A stretch of DNA of 62,000 bases, taken from assembly GCA_016946835.1 (NCBI GenBank), contig JACVTC010000024.1, positions 1,437,501-1,499,500 of the forward strand, given 5' to 3'. The notes below the pieces were generated by a model. The model was not told the DNA's origin. It saw only the letters and a program-made list of their open reading frames with translations, and made no database searches. This document shows positions 35,603 through 50,060 of the stretch, piece by piece (within the stretch, counting starts at the first letter, position 1; each line of letters opens with the position of its first letter). The DNA comes from Neocallimastix lanati (nom. inval.). Its lineage: Eukaryota; Neocallimastigomycota; Neocallimastigomycetes; Neocallimastigales; Neocallimastigaceae. Made by a program: the position numbers and the translations under genes.

Positions 35603-35933
35603 AATTTTATTTATTTATTTATTTTAAATAACTAATAATCTATTAAAATTAAATTTATCTATAATATATTGTATAAATAGTATATAATTAATAACAAAAT
35701 ATAAAATATATATTTTATATTATTTTAAAATATTTTTAATAAATAATTCTTATAAAAATAAATATATATTTTTTTAAAAAAAATTTTTTAATAAAAATAA
35801 AACAAAATAAAAATAAATTAATAAATTGTAAATAATATATTTTAAATATATATATAAAGATAAAAATAATAGTTTAAAAAAGAAATTATATATGTATGTC
35901 ATTTAATTTTAATTTTATTTTCTTCTATTAAAT
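35273..35933. other. Convergent intergenic region
   Basis: Spacer between the 3' ends of the Asn/Ser-rich gene (+) and DBP10 (-). It contains CAACAACAAC trinucleotides near 35335-35353, T runs near 35430 and 35565, and AT palindromes. It should hold both polyadenylation regions. Confidence 0.6.
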
Positions 35934-38900
35934 TTATTTTTTCTTTTTAATATTATGTCTGCCATTCTTTTCACGTCTTTTTTCCTTAATCTTTCTATCC
36001 TTTGTAATTTGTACTGCAGTACGAAGTTCATTCTTTGCGTGATCACCAATTGTCTTATGTTTAACAACACGAAGACGTCTACCTTTGTGCTTTTTAATTG
36101 TAACAGTATTACTATCACTCTTACCTTCTCTTCTTGCTTCAGCTTCAAGTCTAGCTTTTTTTCTTTGTTGGTTCTTAGAGTTTGGATTGCCTGGAGTCAT
36201 CTTTGTATGAACAATACGACGTGATTTATAAAGTTGAGACATATCAGCTGCATTAGCAGAATTTTCCAATTCTTTTTCACCTGATCTTGGAATTTCAATC
36301 TTTGTTTTCTTTTGCCATTCTTCAAATCTTTTGCTTTTATAACTAGCAGGGATAATATTACCACTTTCAGTTTTAATTCTTTTTTTATTATCAGAACCAA
36401 TAGTTTCACGAATAAATCTTTTCTTTTTAGTATCCCATTTTAAGGCTCCTTTTTGATTCTTCTTTAACGCCTTATCATCATCCCCCATTAAATCCATAGT
36501 AGCTGAGCCCATTTGCTCAATGAATGAACTACTACCTATGCCACCATTACCATTAACACCATAGCCACGTTCAGCTTCAACACCTTGTTGATAATGTGAC
36601 ATGTAATATTCTTTATCTCTGAAATCGGTATTTTCCCTTTTTCTTTTCTTGGATGATATATTTTTGAACGTTTTCTTTTGTATTTATTTTAATTGATATT
36701 ATTATTTTTATTTAAATAAATAATAATTAAAAACGTAAATAATCATTGGTTTATAATTAGTATATATATATAAGAAATAAAAAAGTATTGTGAAAATAAT
36801 TACCTCGAGTTCTTCTTCATTAACTTCATCAACTTTCTTTACTTTATTAGCTTGCATTTGAGCTTTCTTTGCTTCTGCTTTAGCTATTTTTTCTTGTCTA
36901 GCTTCAATTATACTAAAAATCTGAGATCTTCTTTTTTGAACAAGTTGTGCTTCAGCTGATTTAAGTCCTCGTTTTCCAACTTCAAAGATAGTTTCATGAG
37001 GTCTGAAACTTGTTAGAGAGTTAACAATTTTAGCTCTTTCAATTTCATCTTTATCGATAACACTAGATAGAATTGGGTGGATACCTGCAAATTTTTCAAC
37101 TAATTCCTTTGCATGAATATATGATTCACTTGAGGCTTTAGCTCGGGTCTTGTAATATAATTTATAAGCATTTTGGGTAACTTTTTTTAAACCTTCTAAT
37201 GTTACACTTGATTTAATTAATTTTTCAATGTAACTTGTTTCCATATCTAATGAATCTTGAGGAATATTACCATAAACAATTTCAGTGGTATAATCAGGTT
37301 CTTCACCATCTTCGTAATCAATTGCTAATTTTAATGGTCTACCAGTAAAAAGTTGAAGATCAATAAAATAAGGCATCTTTTTTTTTTTTTTTTTTTTTTT
37401 GATTTCAAATTATAAAAAATTTTTATAAATATAAATAAAAATATTAATAATTAAATATTATTTAATATATAAATATAATAAAATTTTATACAACAATATA
37501 AATAATCAATTATAATTTATAATTACTTCATCACTAGATACAAATGAATAAGCAACACCTTTTCTACCAGCTCTTGCAGCTCTACCTACTCTATGAATAA
37601 AAATCTTGGAAGACGTTGGAAAATCGTAATTAATTACATTTTCTAAAAGTGGAATATCAATACCACGAGCAGCAACATCTGTTACTATAAGAATTTTGGA
37701 AGTACCATTACGGAATTTAGATATATTAATTTTTCTAGCAGTTTGGTCCAATGAACCATAAATATAAGTATTATCAATGTTTGCTTTATCTAACAGTTCA
37801 TGAAGATATTCTACATGATGCTTAGTAGCAGCAAATACAATAGTTGATTCATTTTCTTTAATAACATGCTTTAATAAAAATAATAGTGCTGATTCCTTTT
37901 CTATACGTTTAACTGAAAAGAATGCAGCCTATATACATTTATGTATATACAAATATCAATAATATAATATAATAAATGAAATATATTATTACATAAAATA
38001 TTAAATTAAAAATATAAATTAATATAAAATAATATTAATCAATAAAGTTATGTATATAAAATTACCTGTAAATCTTTGCTCATTTTTGAATCAACATCCA
38101 ATCTGATAAGTGAGGGATCCGTTAAACCAGCCTTTGCAAAATCAACTAATAATCTTGGAAGAGTAGCAGAGAATAAGATTGTTTGACGTTCTTGAGGTAA
38201 TTTAAAAAGAATTTCTTTCAATTGCTCTTCAAAACCCATTTCAAAAAGACGATCAGCTTCATCAAAAACAACATGCTGAACAGTCTTTAAATCATAATTC
38301 ATTTCAATAATTAAATGCATTAAACGACCTGGAGTTGCTATAATAATATCAGGATTTCCAGCAATAGCACTAAATTGTTCTTCCATGTTATCACCACCGA
38401 CAATAACACAAGTTCTTAAATCTGTATACTTTCCAAAATCTTTTACGAATTTTAATGTTTGGATTGCTAATTCACGAGTTGGTGATAAAATTAAAGCACG
38501 AACACCAACCTTTATTATATAATAACAATAATAATATTATCAACAACAACAAAAATAAGAATAATATTAATCTATTAATATATATTATATATATATTTTA
38601 AATTTAACACTTTAATAAAAAAAAATTATTAGAAATAAAATAAAGATATTTGTACTTTACCTTAACTGAATGAGCTTTCAATTTTTCGATAATAGGAATT
38701 AAAAAGGAAGCAGTTTTACCAGAACCTGTTCTTGCCATAGCAACTACATCTTTACCTTCAAGAATAATTGGAATCGTTTTTCTTTGAATTGGTGTTGGAA
38801 CTTTATAACCTTTATGAATAATTGCTTTATATACAAAACTACTTAAGCCTGTTTTATTTTTTCGTATTTTTTTTTTTTTAATTTATAAAATAATAAAAGA

Positions 38901-39522
38901 AAAAAATAAAATTTTATTTTAATATCTTTTTAAAATGCTTATAATTTCATTATTTTTGATATAATTAAATATTACCCATAGATTGAAAACCACCAGATTT
39001 TTTATGTTTTCTATTTGCTTCGCGAAGTTTTCTTTCAATTTCTTCGTCTTCAGTATCTTCATCCTCATCCTCATCCTCATCTTCCTCATCTTCATCCTCA
39101 TCTTCATTATCATCAACATCGCTTTCATTATTATATTCATTATTCATTTTTTGTTCATTATCACTATTATCAGAGAATGGTTCTGAAATTGCAGAATCAT
39201 ATTCTTCATCATCAGTTTCGTCTTCTGAAATATCATCATAATCATCATTGGTTTGTGGAACTGTTTCAAATTCTTCATCTTCATCTTTTTGATATTTACT
39301 TTTTTTCTTCTTTTTTTCTAAAGCTTTGGCTTCCATTTCCATTTTAAACTTTTTTCTGGATAACCATTTCTTTTTTGGTTGTTGTTCTTCAAAATCATCT
39401 TCTATTTCATTATTGAACTTTTTATTTTTATCATTTTGTTTTTTATCTTTTCCTGTTGCTAAATTATTTTTTTTTCCTGAATTTTTTACGTTTGATTTTG
39501 AATTTTTCTTTTTTAATGCCAT
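35934..39522 (-). CDS. DBP10: DEAD-box RNA helicase DBP10/DDX54
   Basis: A nucleolar ATP-dependent RNA helicase needed for 60S ribosomal subunit assembly. Six exons on the minus strand (38976-39522, 38661-38848, 38066-38509, 37527-37928, 36804-37376, 35934-36674) join in phase to 964 aa, matching the family (about 880-1000). The N-terminal 180 residues are Lys-rich then strongly Asp/Glu-rich. Motifs in order: Q motif [10 protein letters not shown] (about 200), ARTGSGKT (221-228), PTRELA (about 255), ATPGR (about 303), DEAD (328-331), SAT (359-361), then ARGIDIP and [10 protein letters not shown] in the C-terminal RecA domain. Residues about 720-964 carry the DBP10CT region, with [16 protein letters not shown] and a very basic nucleolar-type tail. 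The start at 39522 gives the typical lysine-rich beginning. Confidence 0.95.
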
Positions 39523-40326
39523 TTTTCAGATTTATTTAATTTCTTTTAAGTGAATTTTATTATATATTGATATATATAATTTTTTTTTTTTATTTCTATA
39601 AAAAAAAAATTAAATTCTTTAATACCAATAAAAGTAAATATTATATTAGTAAAACAGAATGTTTTAGGATATTATTATTTTAATAGAATTTATAAGATAA
39701 TATATATAAAAATAATGGTATTATTATTATAAAAATAAATTTATATATTTTGAAATTTTACTATATGACATTTACAAATTCTAAAATTGCTTTTCTGAAA
39801 AATGATAAATAATATTAATTGATTTGAAATAATTTTTCTTTTTTTTTTTTTTTTTTTTTTTTAATGTAATATAAATTGAAAAAATAAGTGTATTTTATTG
39901 GCTAACATGATTATATAGTAATAAAGTTATTTAAATAACTTATTAAAAATTTTATTTAAGGAAATTTAAATTATTTATTTATAAATAAATAAATAAATAA
40001 ATAAATAAATTAATAAATAAATACAGAATATATAGAACATGGAAGAGTTTAAAAAAAAATACTTTTTAAAAAGTTTTGTACCTCTATTATTTATTATAAT
40101 ATTTATATATATATAAAAAAAAAAAAAAAAAAAAATACTTTTTAAAAAGTTTTGTACCTCTATGATTTTAATTTTTTACTTTCAGTTTTTTTATTAGCAT
40201 TTTATTAGTATTCTGATCAACTATATATTTAAAATTTATTTTTATTTTTATTTTTTATAGTTATTTTTTTTATTTTAGTTTATTTATTAATTTTTATTTT
40301 TATTTTTTTTTTTAATTTTATTTTAT

Positions 40327-40385
<59 letters not shown>

Positions 40386-40789
40386 ATTTGACTTGAAATT
40401 ATTATATCATTATGTTTTTTTTTTTTTTTTTGAGCAATGTCATAAAACATTTTTTAAAAGTGAAATTTACCACTTACATTTATTATTATTTTTTTTTTTA
40501 TAATTTTTTATTCATTTATTTATCAAGCTTTAATTTGTTTATTAATATTTGAATGTAATTATTATTTTTAATAATAATAATAAAAGTGAAGCTTAATATA
40601 TATTATATATATATATATTTTTATTATAAAATTTATTTTTTTTTATTATTATTGTTTTTTTTTTTTTTTTTTTTTGCTAAAGATATAGATGAATATTATT
40701 TATATAAAACAATAATATAAATATAAAAAATTTTTATCATCTATATTATTAATTATGTAATATCGGAATTTTTTTTACTAAAAAAATAT
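39523..40789. other. Intergenic with duplicated palindrome and long homopolymers
   Basis: Between the DBP10 start and the PSMB4 end. It contains TAAA/AAAT tetramer tracts near 39990-40020, adjacent T and A runs totalling about 60 bp near 40328-40384, and the duplicated palindrome-bearing segment listed separately. Confidence 0.6.
40050..40163. repeat. Two copies of a segment with a 14-bp palindrome
   Basis: The segment ACTTTTTAAAAAGTTTTGTA plus CCTCTAT occurs at 40061-40087 and again at about 40137-40163, 76 bp apart and identical. Its first 14 bases are a perfect palindrome. The spacing and orientation could suit a dimeric regulator, but a simple local duplication explains it equally well. 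Confidence 0.75.
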
Positions 40790-42177
40790 TTATGCTCCAT
40801 AACCACGAATGTGTTCAGCAAATGACCATTCAGTTTCTAATGAATATGGTTCACTAATTGTAACACCAGAGGCAGTTACAGTTGCACGTTGTAACTAATT
40901 ATAATAAAATAATATTAAAATTTAAAAATTAATATTTTCTTTGTTTATTATATTTTTTATAGTTTATCAATATATCACTGATTTAATATGAATAATTTAA
41001 TTTAAAATTTTTAAATAATTTACTTTATTTAATGAACGAGCATCACGATAGAATAAAACTCTCATACAATCATCTAATAACTTTTTGGCTTCTTCTTCAG
41101 TTAATGGTTCACCATTCTTTTTTTCAACAGCATTTCTTAATAAAGGCTGAGCAATATATGCACCATAACCAGTAGCAATGGTTTCAGATTGGTATGTGGT
41201 TCCCTTTAAATTAATATAGCCAAGAAAACTACCATTATTTAATCATATATATGATAATTAAATTAATGTTGTATATTTTTAAATAAAAATAGTTTTATAT
41301 AAATATTATTTATAACCATTAAACATATGTCTTTTATTATAAATACCTTTTTCCTTCTTTAAAACCACCAACAACTAAAGCATTCCAAAGAGGGTCGAAT
41401 TTATTACGACGTTGATACATAACTTGACTTAAATATTCATAAATATTTTCTGGAGCTAATGGTTGTCCATTATTAGCATTATATTCCTTTGTTCTTTTTT
41501 TTTAATAAAATATTAACAATCTCAAATTTTAAAATTATAATTATAATTATTTATAAAAAATTATTTAACAAAATATATTATAAAATTGTTACATTAATTT
41601 GTCCATTAAATAAGTAATGTATTGGAAATCTGATATATCACCAGAAGCTCCAATAACAGTTGAATCTCCAACCTTAATCATCCTTTCAACATTTCTAAAT
41701 CTAGCAAGTGAACCATATGAAGCTTTAAAAATATAATTAAATATAAATAGTATAAAAAAAGCAGTTTTTTTAATATACTTATTTTTAAAGGAATTATTTA
41801 AAATTATTAATATTTTACCTAAGCAATCAGTGCACATCATAATACCATCCTTGAATTTTACAGCTAAAACTGAAGTACCAGTAACAATTGGCTGTCTTCA
41901 TTAGTTTTATTATTTTATTAAAAACAAATAAATAAATATACAAACAAGCAAATAAAAATTTATATATAATTTAAATTTTGTTATTTTATTTAAAAATATA
42001 TTTAATAAATTTTTAAATTTAATTTCATCAAATAATTAAAATTGATAATAATTACTGAGTTCTAGTCATTGGTGACATATTACTAAATGATTCAAGTGTT
42101 TGTTGATCATATTGCTGCATTCTTTCCATTTTTTGGTAATTAATGGCTTCAGAAAATGGATTTGGATATGTGTTCAT
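40790..42177 (-). CDS. PSMB4: 20S proteasome subunit beta-7 (PSMB4/PRE4)
   Basis: A non-catalytic beta subunit of the 20S core particle. Six minus-strand exons (42056-42177, 41819-41895, 41593-41722, 41347-41493, 41024-41228, 40790-40894) join in phase to 261 aa, the usual length. After a short propeptide comes PIVTGTSVLAVKFKDGIMM, then ASYGSLARFRNVERM, IGASGDISDFQYI, NKFDPLWNALVVGGF, LGYINLKGT, ATGYGAYIAQPLLR and MRVLFYRDARSLN, all typical of PSMB4 and not of other beta subunits. The absence of a processed catalytic Thr after a Gly fits the inactive subunit. The protein should assemble in the cytosol or nucleus with the beta-6 subunit encoded 4.8 kb away. Confidence 0.95.
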
Positions 42178-43564
42178 TTTTATTATTCTTTAATATAAAT
42201 AAAACAAAAGAATATTGTAAATTTAATATAATTTTATTATTTTGAAATAAATATATTCAATAGTTTTACAAATATTTATATAAATTATAATTTATTCTCT
42301 AATACTAATAATTATTAGCTTATTTTTTTTAAAATATTTTGACTTAATTATAGTAATCAATTTTTATTATTTTATTTTATTTTATTTTATTTTATTATTT
42401 TTTTTAAATATTATATTTCAAAATTTACTAATATAAATTATATATATTTTATGTATTTATTTATATAAAGATAAAAAAAAATAAATAAAAAAAGGAAATT
42501 TCTTATTTTATACTGTTAGTTAATTTTATATTTTATATTTAAATGTTCAAAATTATTTTAAAAATAAAATGTTTGTTTGATCAATTATACATCTCTGTTG
42601 AATTTATAAATTGTATATGCTCTAATAAAATTAATTTTAAAATAATTTAATTTATATCGTTTCCAAAATATCACATATATTTTTATTTACATTTTTATTT
42701 TTGTTTTTCTTATCAATATTAATTTGTATAAATAATATTTAATTCTGTTTGAAATTTACTTCTATTCAAAAAAAAATAATTCAAATTTATATTATGAATA
42801 TATTTTTTAAAAATTTTTATTTTAAAAATAAATTAATTGTTAAAAATTATGTAAACGATTAATAAATTAATATATGTTAAATTAAAATGCAATTTTATTA
42901 AAAAATTATAAATAGTATTTATTAGTAATATTCATTATAGAATGTATATTTAATATATAAATTAAATATATAAATAATAAAATTTTTAAATATTTTATTT
43001 TAACATTTAAATTATAAATAACTTAAAAATGAAACCAGAAATTTGATATGAAATTGTTTTAATGATTATATCATTAATAACTGATTGTTTTGATATATTT
43101 ATATTCAAGAATTTTAAACAAATATAAATAAATAATATATATTTAATTAATTAAATAAATTATTTTGAAAATTTTAAAAATTAGAAATTAGATTTAAAAA
43201 TTAAAAATTCTGTTGTACTAATAGTGCAAAACATTCATATTTAGAATAAATAGATTATTATACTAAAAATAAAAATTAAAATAATATATATATTAAAAAA
43301 CATAAAAATTTAACTAGTTTTTAATTTTTAATATGCTTTTTTTATCAGGGAAATTAATAAAATAAAATAAAATAATTCATAAAAAAATAAAGTTACATTT
43401 TTTTTTTTATGAATAACTTCCTTTTACAAACTTCACTTAATGGTTTTAGATGCTCAATTTTTTTTTTTTTTTTTTTTTTTATGATTTTTTCTCATTATTT
43501 TAATTTATTTAAATTTATTTTAATAGATTTATGTGTATTATATATGAATATATTATATATATAG

Positions 43565-43975
43565 TTCTTTATAGACTAGGATTATAAGAAGAGAGGATAA
43601 TAGGACTTTCAGTCTCTCCCTTAAACGAATCAGATTCTCATTGGATTCTTTACCATTTTGGCATGGATCCAGACTTCTCTATAAGCAATGTTAATTTGAA
43701 AGACATTCCCTATTTGCCGCTTTATAAGACGGGCGTCTTTTCAATGATCTCTTGAACCATTATTGAGAGAGAAATAACTACACTAATCTTCTCATAGATT
43801 AAGTGCTCTCTGCACAAGCAATTATATAGTCTAGTAATAGGAATACTTACCATGGAGAGCGAATAACTAATTTCATTTGTAGTGAAAAACCCTATGGGTG
43901 AAAATTATCTCATATAAATTCAGGAGGTCTTCCCAGTTCAATCCAGAAACCTTATGTGTGAGTCCCGAGTAGTAA
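43565..43975. other. GC-richer patch of unknown origin
   Basis: About 410 bp with clearly higher G+C than its surroundings and sharp edges into AT-rich DNA. Readings on both strands are stopped frequently. It contains no recognisable tRNA or rRNA signature. A decayed mobile-element or an insertion from elsewhere is the simplest explanation. Confidence 0.45.
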
Positions 43976-44920
43976 ATAAATATAAATTATTAACTAATAC
44001 TTAATTTAAATAGATAATGATAAATTACATACAAGGAAAATTTTTATACATTATAGATTAGGCGTTATCTTTTTATATACCTATTTTTTTATCTATAATT
44101 TGTTTTAATTTTCCTTAAATCATCTATATTTATAATATTATACAATTTTTATTATAAAATTAATAAAGTTAAATATTTAAAATAAAATTAAATTTTATTT
44201 AAATGTTTAATTTATTATGTAATGCTCTATTTTTATGATATACTGTTCACAAATTCATATAAGATTAATTCTAGTATGATTATTATTAATAATAATAATA
44301 ATCAATTAGAAAAACAGGTCAATAAAGAATATGATAATTGCAAATCTTAAATTTTAATTTTAAATTATCTTATTTATATCATCATAATATAGTGGCAGAA
44401 TTTTATAGATGCTTAAATTTTCTATATATATATATATCACTAATAGAAACAAAATTAAAATTAATAAATATAAGCATATTAACCTCTAATAATATATATA
44501 CTTTAAAAATTAATGATACATTTTAAATTACACTTAATACTTTATGTACTATTTTATATTTTATTTTTTATTATCTTAATATAATTGATAATATATTTAT
44601 TAATTTTATTTTTAAATATAATTAATAAATTTTATAATAAATAATTATAATTGTAATTATTGAAATTGATATATTTATTTTTTATTATTATTATTGATTA
44701 TTTATTTTGTTATTATTATTATTTATAAATATTTAAACAAAGCATAACAAAACCAAAAATTCTAGTAAATAATAAGTCACCATAATACGTAAACGAGAAA
44801 GCATTCAATTTATATCTTTGATCATGTAGATTCCTATTCCGAAGAACATAAGCATTTATTTATTAATTTTGATGATAAAAATATATATCAATTAATTATC
44901 CACTTAAAATAAATAATATA

Positions 44921-45600
44921 ATGAAAAATTTTTTTGGAAAAGATCATTTAGGTACATTAAATGCATATTTTACTACTACGGCATGTAACAATTCTATTAA
45001 TTATAGAGTAAGTATTATGGATGTATTCAAAAAATATTTTGATTATAGAATAAATTTTTTGTAGATGTAGCATTCCTTATATTTTTTTAAAAGGAACAGC
45101 TTTGTATTATAAAAAAATTAAAGATAGAGCAAAAAATAAGTAAATATTAAATTTGATTGGTATATTAATTAAATTATTCCACATATAACTAAAATTGTAG
45201 AAGGAAAAAAGATGGAAATATTGATATAGATTTCTTTAAAAATATTATTTAAAAAAAAATAAGTTATAGAAATGATATCAGGACCTTCGAAATTCATCCT
45301 AAAGAATATAAAGTTAATTAAATTAGTATATGGTTATTAAAAATTTTTGCTTATTATTTCAAATGATAATGATGGAAAGCTTGAATGTTTTGAAAAAGCA
45401 TTGATTAAAGTTAATAATATAAACATATTAGATAATCATTTGGTAAATGTTACTGTCACTGTAAATGATTTAGTTTGTAAGAAGAATTTTTCATTATATT
45501 ACTCTATTGGTTTTTTGGTTGTGATAAAAATTTAAAAAAAAAAAAAGTTTATACAGTTCAAGGATGGATTATATTAATATTAGAATCATAGACATAATTT
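44921..45600 (+). pseudogene. Broken frame, possibly Gag-like relic
   Basis: The reading starts MKNFFGKDHLGTLNAYFTTT (44921), then in other frames FLKGTALYYKKIKDRAKNK (about 45080-45140), NIDIDFFKNII and YRNDIRTFEIHPKEYKV (about 45215-45315), and SNDNDGKLECFEKALIKVNN (about 45360). The FLKGTALYYKKI block resembles the capsid region of Ty3-type Gag proteins. Frame changes and stops make it non-functional. Assignment is tentative. Confidence 0.3.
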
Positions 45601-46450
45601 ATGATATATATAATTTATAATTTGTTATTAGCATATTTTATATAAAACTTTTTTTTTTTTTTAATTTTCCAAAAAAAAAAAAAAAAAAAAAAAAGCTAAA
45701 TCAAAATAATGTAATAAAAAAAATAATATTCATTATAAAAAATAATGATAATAATAATACAAATAGAACAAGGATTTTATATTTTAAATTTATATCCATT
45801 TATTGCTTTTTTTTTATTTATTTTATTATTATTATTTTTATTAATTCATATTAATTAATATAAATTTAAAAGATATTATTTATTTTTTAAAATAAATTAA
45901 TAGACAATTTTACTATATAAACACACTACCTTATGAACAAATAGAAAATTCCCTTTGATAGTAATAATTTTCAAATTTAAAGAAAATATTAATAATTAAT
46001 TCTAATTTATAAATAAGTAATATTTGTGCAGTTAATTTGTATGTATTATAAAACATTACTTGCGTAAAAGGAAAAAAAAATTATTGTTAAAAGTTAAGAT
46101 ACTACAATTTATATATGTAGGTAATATTTTAGAGTCTGGAAATCAGCCAGGTCTGAACTTCATCCACCAGATGAATAGGAATTATCTCAGATTATAACTT
46201 TGGTATTTCATGGATTTCATGGGCTATTATTAAATTATTTCTGATATAAAATTAAAAATTTATTAGTTTAAAAGTAATATTTATCTACATTAAAATTTTT
46301 CATATATAATTAAGATATTCCAAAAAAAAAAAAGTTGAAATAAAAACAAAATATAAACTTATTTTTGAGTAATTGTTTTAATTATTGGTTAAAATCATAT
46401 TTATAATCTATTTTAATTATTTCATTTATAATCTATTTTAATTATTTCAT

Positions 46451-46537
<87 letters not shown>

Positions 46538-46586
46538 TAATTATAATTAAAATTATTATTAAATTTAAATTCAAATAATTTCTTTA

Positions 46587-46645
<59 letters not shown>

Positions 46646-46939
46646 AATAAATATTTAATATATTATTCAGTTTTAATAAATTATATATAATAAATAATTT
46701 TTAATTTGTTTATACTTTTACATTATGTAAAATATTAATTTTATTTTTTATTTTTATAAAATATAAAATATATTTTTTTTTATTTTAAATTTTATAAAGT
46801 ATTTCAATTTTGAAATATTGGTAAATATACCTTTTTTTATTGATCTTATTTTTTAGAAGATAAATAATAATAAAATAATTCAAAATTAAGTAAATATATA
46901 AAATATTTTAGTTTTTAGTTTTTAAATTTATTCATAATA

Positions 46940-48553
46940 ATGATTTCTGAACCAATTCCAACCGCTCAACCAGCCATACAAGTAGGTAGTAGATTTGATC
47001 CATATGAAGATAATGGAGGGTAATAAAATAATTATAATATTTGTAATCAATTTTAATTTAATTGACCTTTGCAATATATATAAATTAATTTCTCCATACA
47101 TAATAAAATAATTATGAATTAATATTTTAAAATTTCATAATTACCATTAAATTATTTTTTATAAGAAAAAATAATTTAATATATATTACACTTTGTAATA
47201 TTTATTACTGTTAATGTTTACTTAAGAATAATATTTAGATATCTTAAATTTATTTATTTAAAAATGCATATATGTAAATTTATTAACAAGTTATTGTAAA
47301 TATATCCTTACATATGTATAATTATTGTAATTAGAACAACTATGGCTCTTGCTGGAGAAGATTTCTGTATTGTTGCAGCTGATACTCGTCAAAGTGATGG
47401 ATATCACATCAATTGTAGATATGCTCCAAAAGCTCATCAACTGTAAATTTTAATAACTTTAATAAATATTTAATTTAATTATATTAAATAATAGTTTCAA
47501 AATTTTAATATTAAAAATTTTTCAATTTATAATATTAAACATTGGACATTAAAATTTATTAAAACTGTTTAATAATATAAAGTTCCGAAAAAACTGTTAT
47601 AGGTACTAGTGGTTTTTATGCTGATGGTATTAACCTAGTCAAGAAAATCAAACAAAGAATGGAGGTAAGTTTTAAGTATTTTATAAATTAATTTAAAAAT
47701 GTAATATATAATTAATAATTTAAATAATTTAATATAAATGATATTTAAATATTTATTTATATTTTAATGCTTTAAATATTATTTAATATACTTCAATTTA
47801 AAAAAGTGGTATTATCATCAACATGAAAAAGTTATGAGTACTCCAGCTATTGCTCAATTATTATCTATTATGTTATACCAAAAGCGTTTCTTCCCATATT
47901 ATGTTTTCAGTGTTTTAGGTGGTATTGATGAAGAAGGTAACAATTTATTTTAATTTAAATTTTTGAAAATTTTTAATTTGGAAACAATTTAAAAATTAGA
48001 TTTTAATTGAGAATTAAAATATTGATGTAAATTAAAAATTATAATGAATTTAATAATAACAATTTAGGTAAAGGATGTGTTTTCAGTTACGATTCTGTTG
48101 GTAATATGGAACGAGTTAAATATCAAGCTGCTGGTAGTGGTAATGAGCTTTTGCAACCATTCTTAGATAGTCAAGTAAGATATCCAAAGCTTTTAACAAA
48201 ATTTATTATTTCAATATAAAAAATAATTTTTTATTTATGCCAAAAAAAAAAAAAAAAAAAAAATCTACCTATATTCTATATATATATAATAATTAAAAGA
48301 ATCATAAATTATAAATAAATATTAACATTGATAAATTTATAAATGAATAACATATTTATAATTAAAGATTGGTTTAATGAATAGAGCTACTGAGGATACA
48401 CTCAATTTAACTGAAGATATGGCTATTAAAATAGTAAAGGATGCTTTTTCCTCTGTGACCGAACGTGATATTCATACTGGTGATTGCGTTGAAATATATA
48501 TTATCAGAAAAGATGGTGTTGAATGTCAAAAATATCCATTAAAGAGAGATTAA
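46940..48553 (+). CDS. PSMB1: 20S proteasome subunit beta-6 (PSMB1/PRE7)
   Basis: A non-catalytic beta subunit of the 20S core. Six exons (46940-47019, 47335-47442, 47583-47664, 47807-47936, 48068-48174, 48368-48553) join in phase to 230 aa, slightly shorter than animal PSMB1 and close to fungal PRE7. Diagnostic stretches are [96 protein letters not shown] and ERDIHTGD. The C-terminus KYPLKRD matches the family's LRKD ending. No catalytic Thr is expected or seen. Confidence 0.96.

Positions 48554-50060
<1,507 letters not shown>

Larger units (their letters stand above)
42178..46939. other. Long divergent intergenic region with relic patches
   Basis: Between two divergently transcribed proteasome genes. 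A GC-richer patch at about 43565-43975 has no open frame longer than about 40 codons on either strand and looks like a decayed insertion. A broken coding relic lies at 44921-45600 (listed). A small richer patch at about 46125-46230 is unidentified. An ATTT tetramer array (about 46450-46540) and an ATT array (about 46590-46640) lie a few hundred bases upstream of PSMB1. Confidence 0.6.

Noticed and set aside
38983-39347. Plus-strand His/Pro/Phe-rich frames
   Set aside because: Antisense shadows of the acidic N-terminus of DBP10.
44338-44526. 62-codon frame with Ile/Leu/Lys composition
   Set aside because: No domain, no splice context and composition equal to the AT-rich background.
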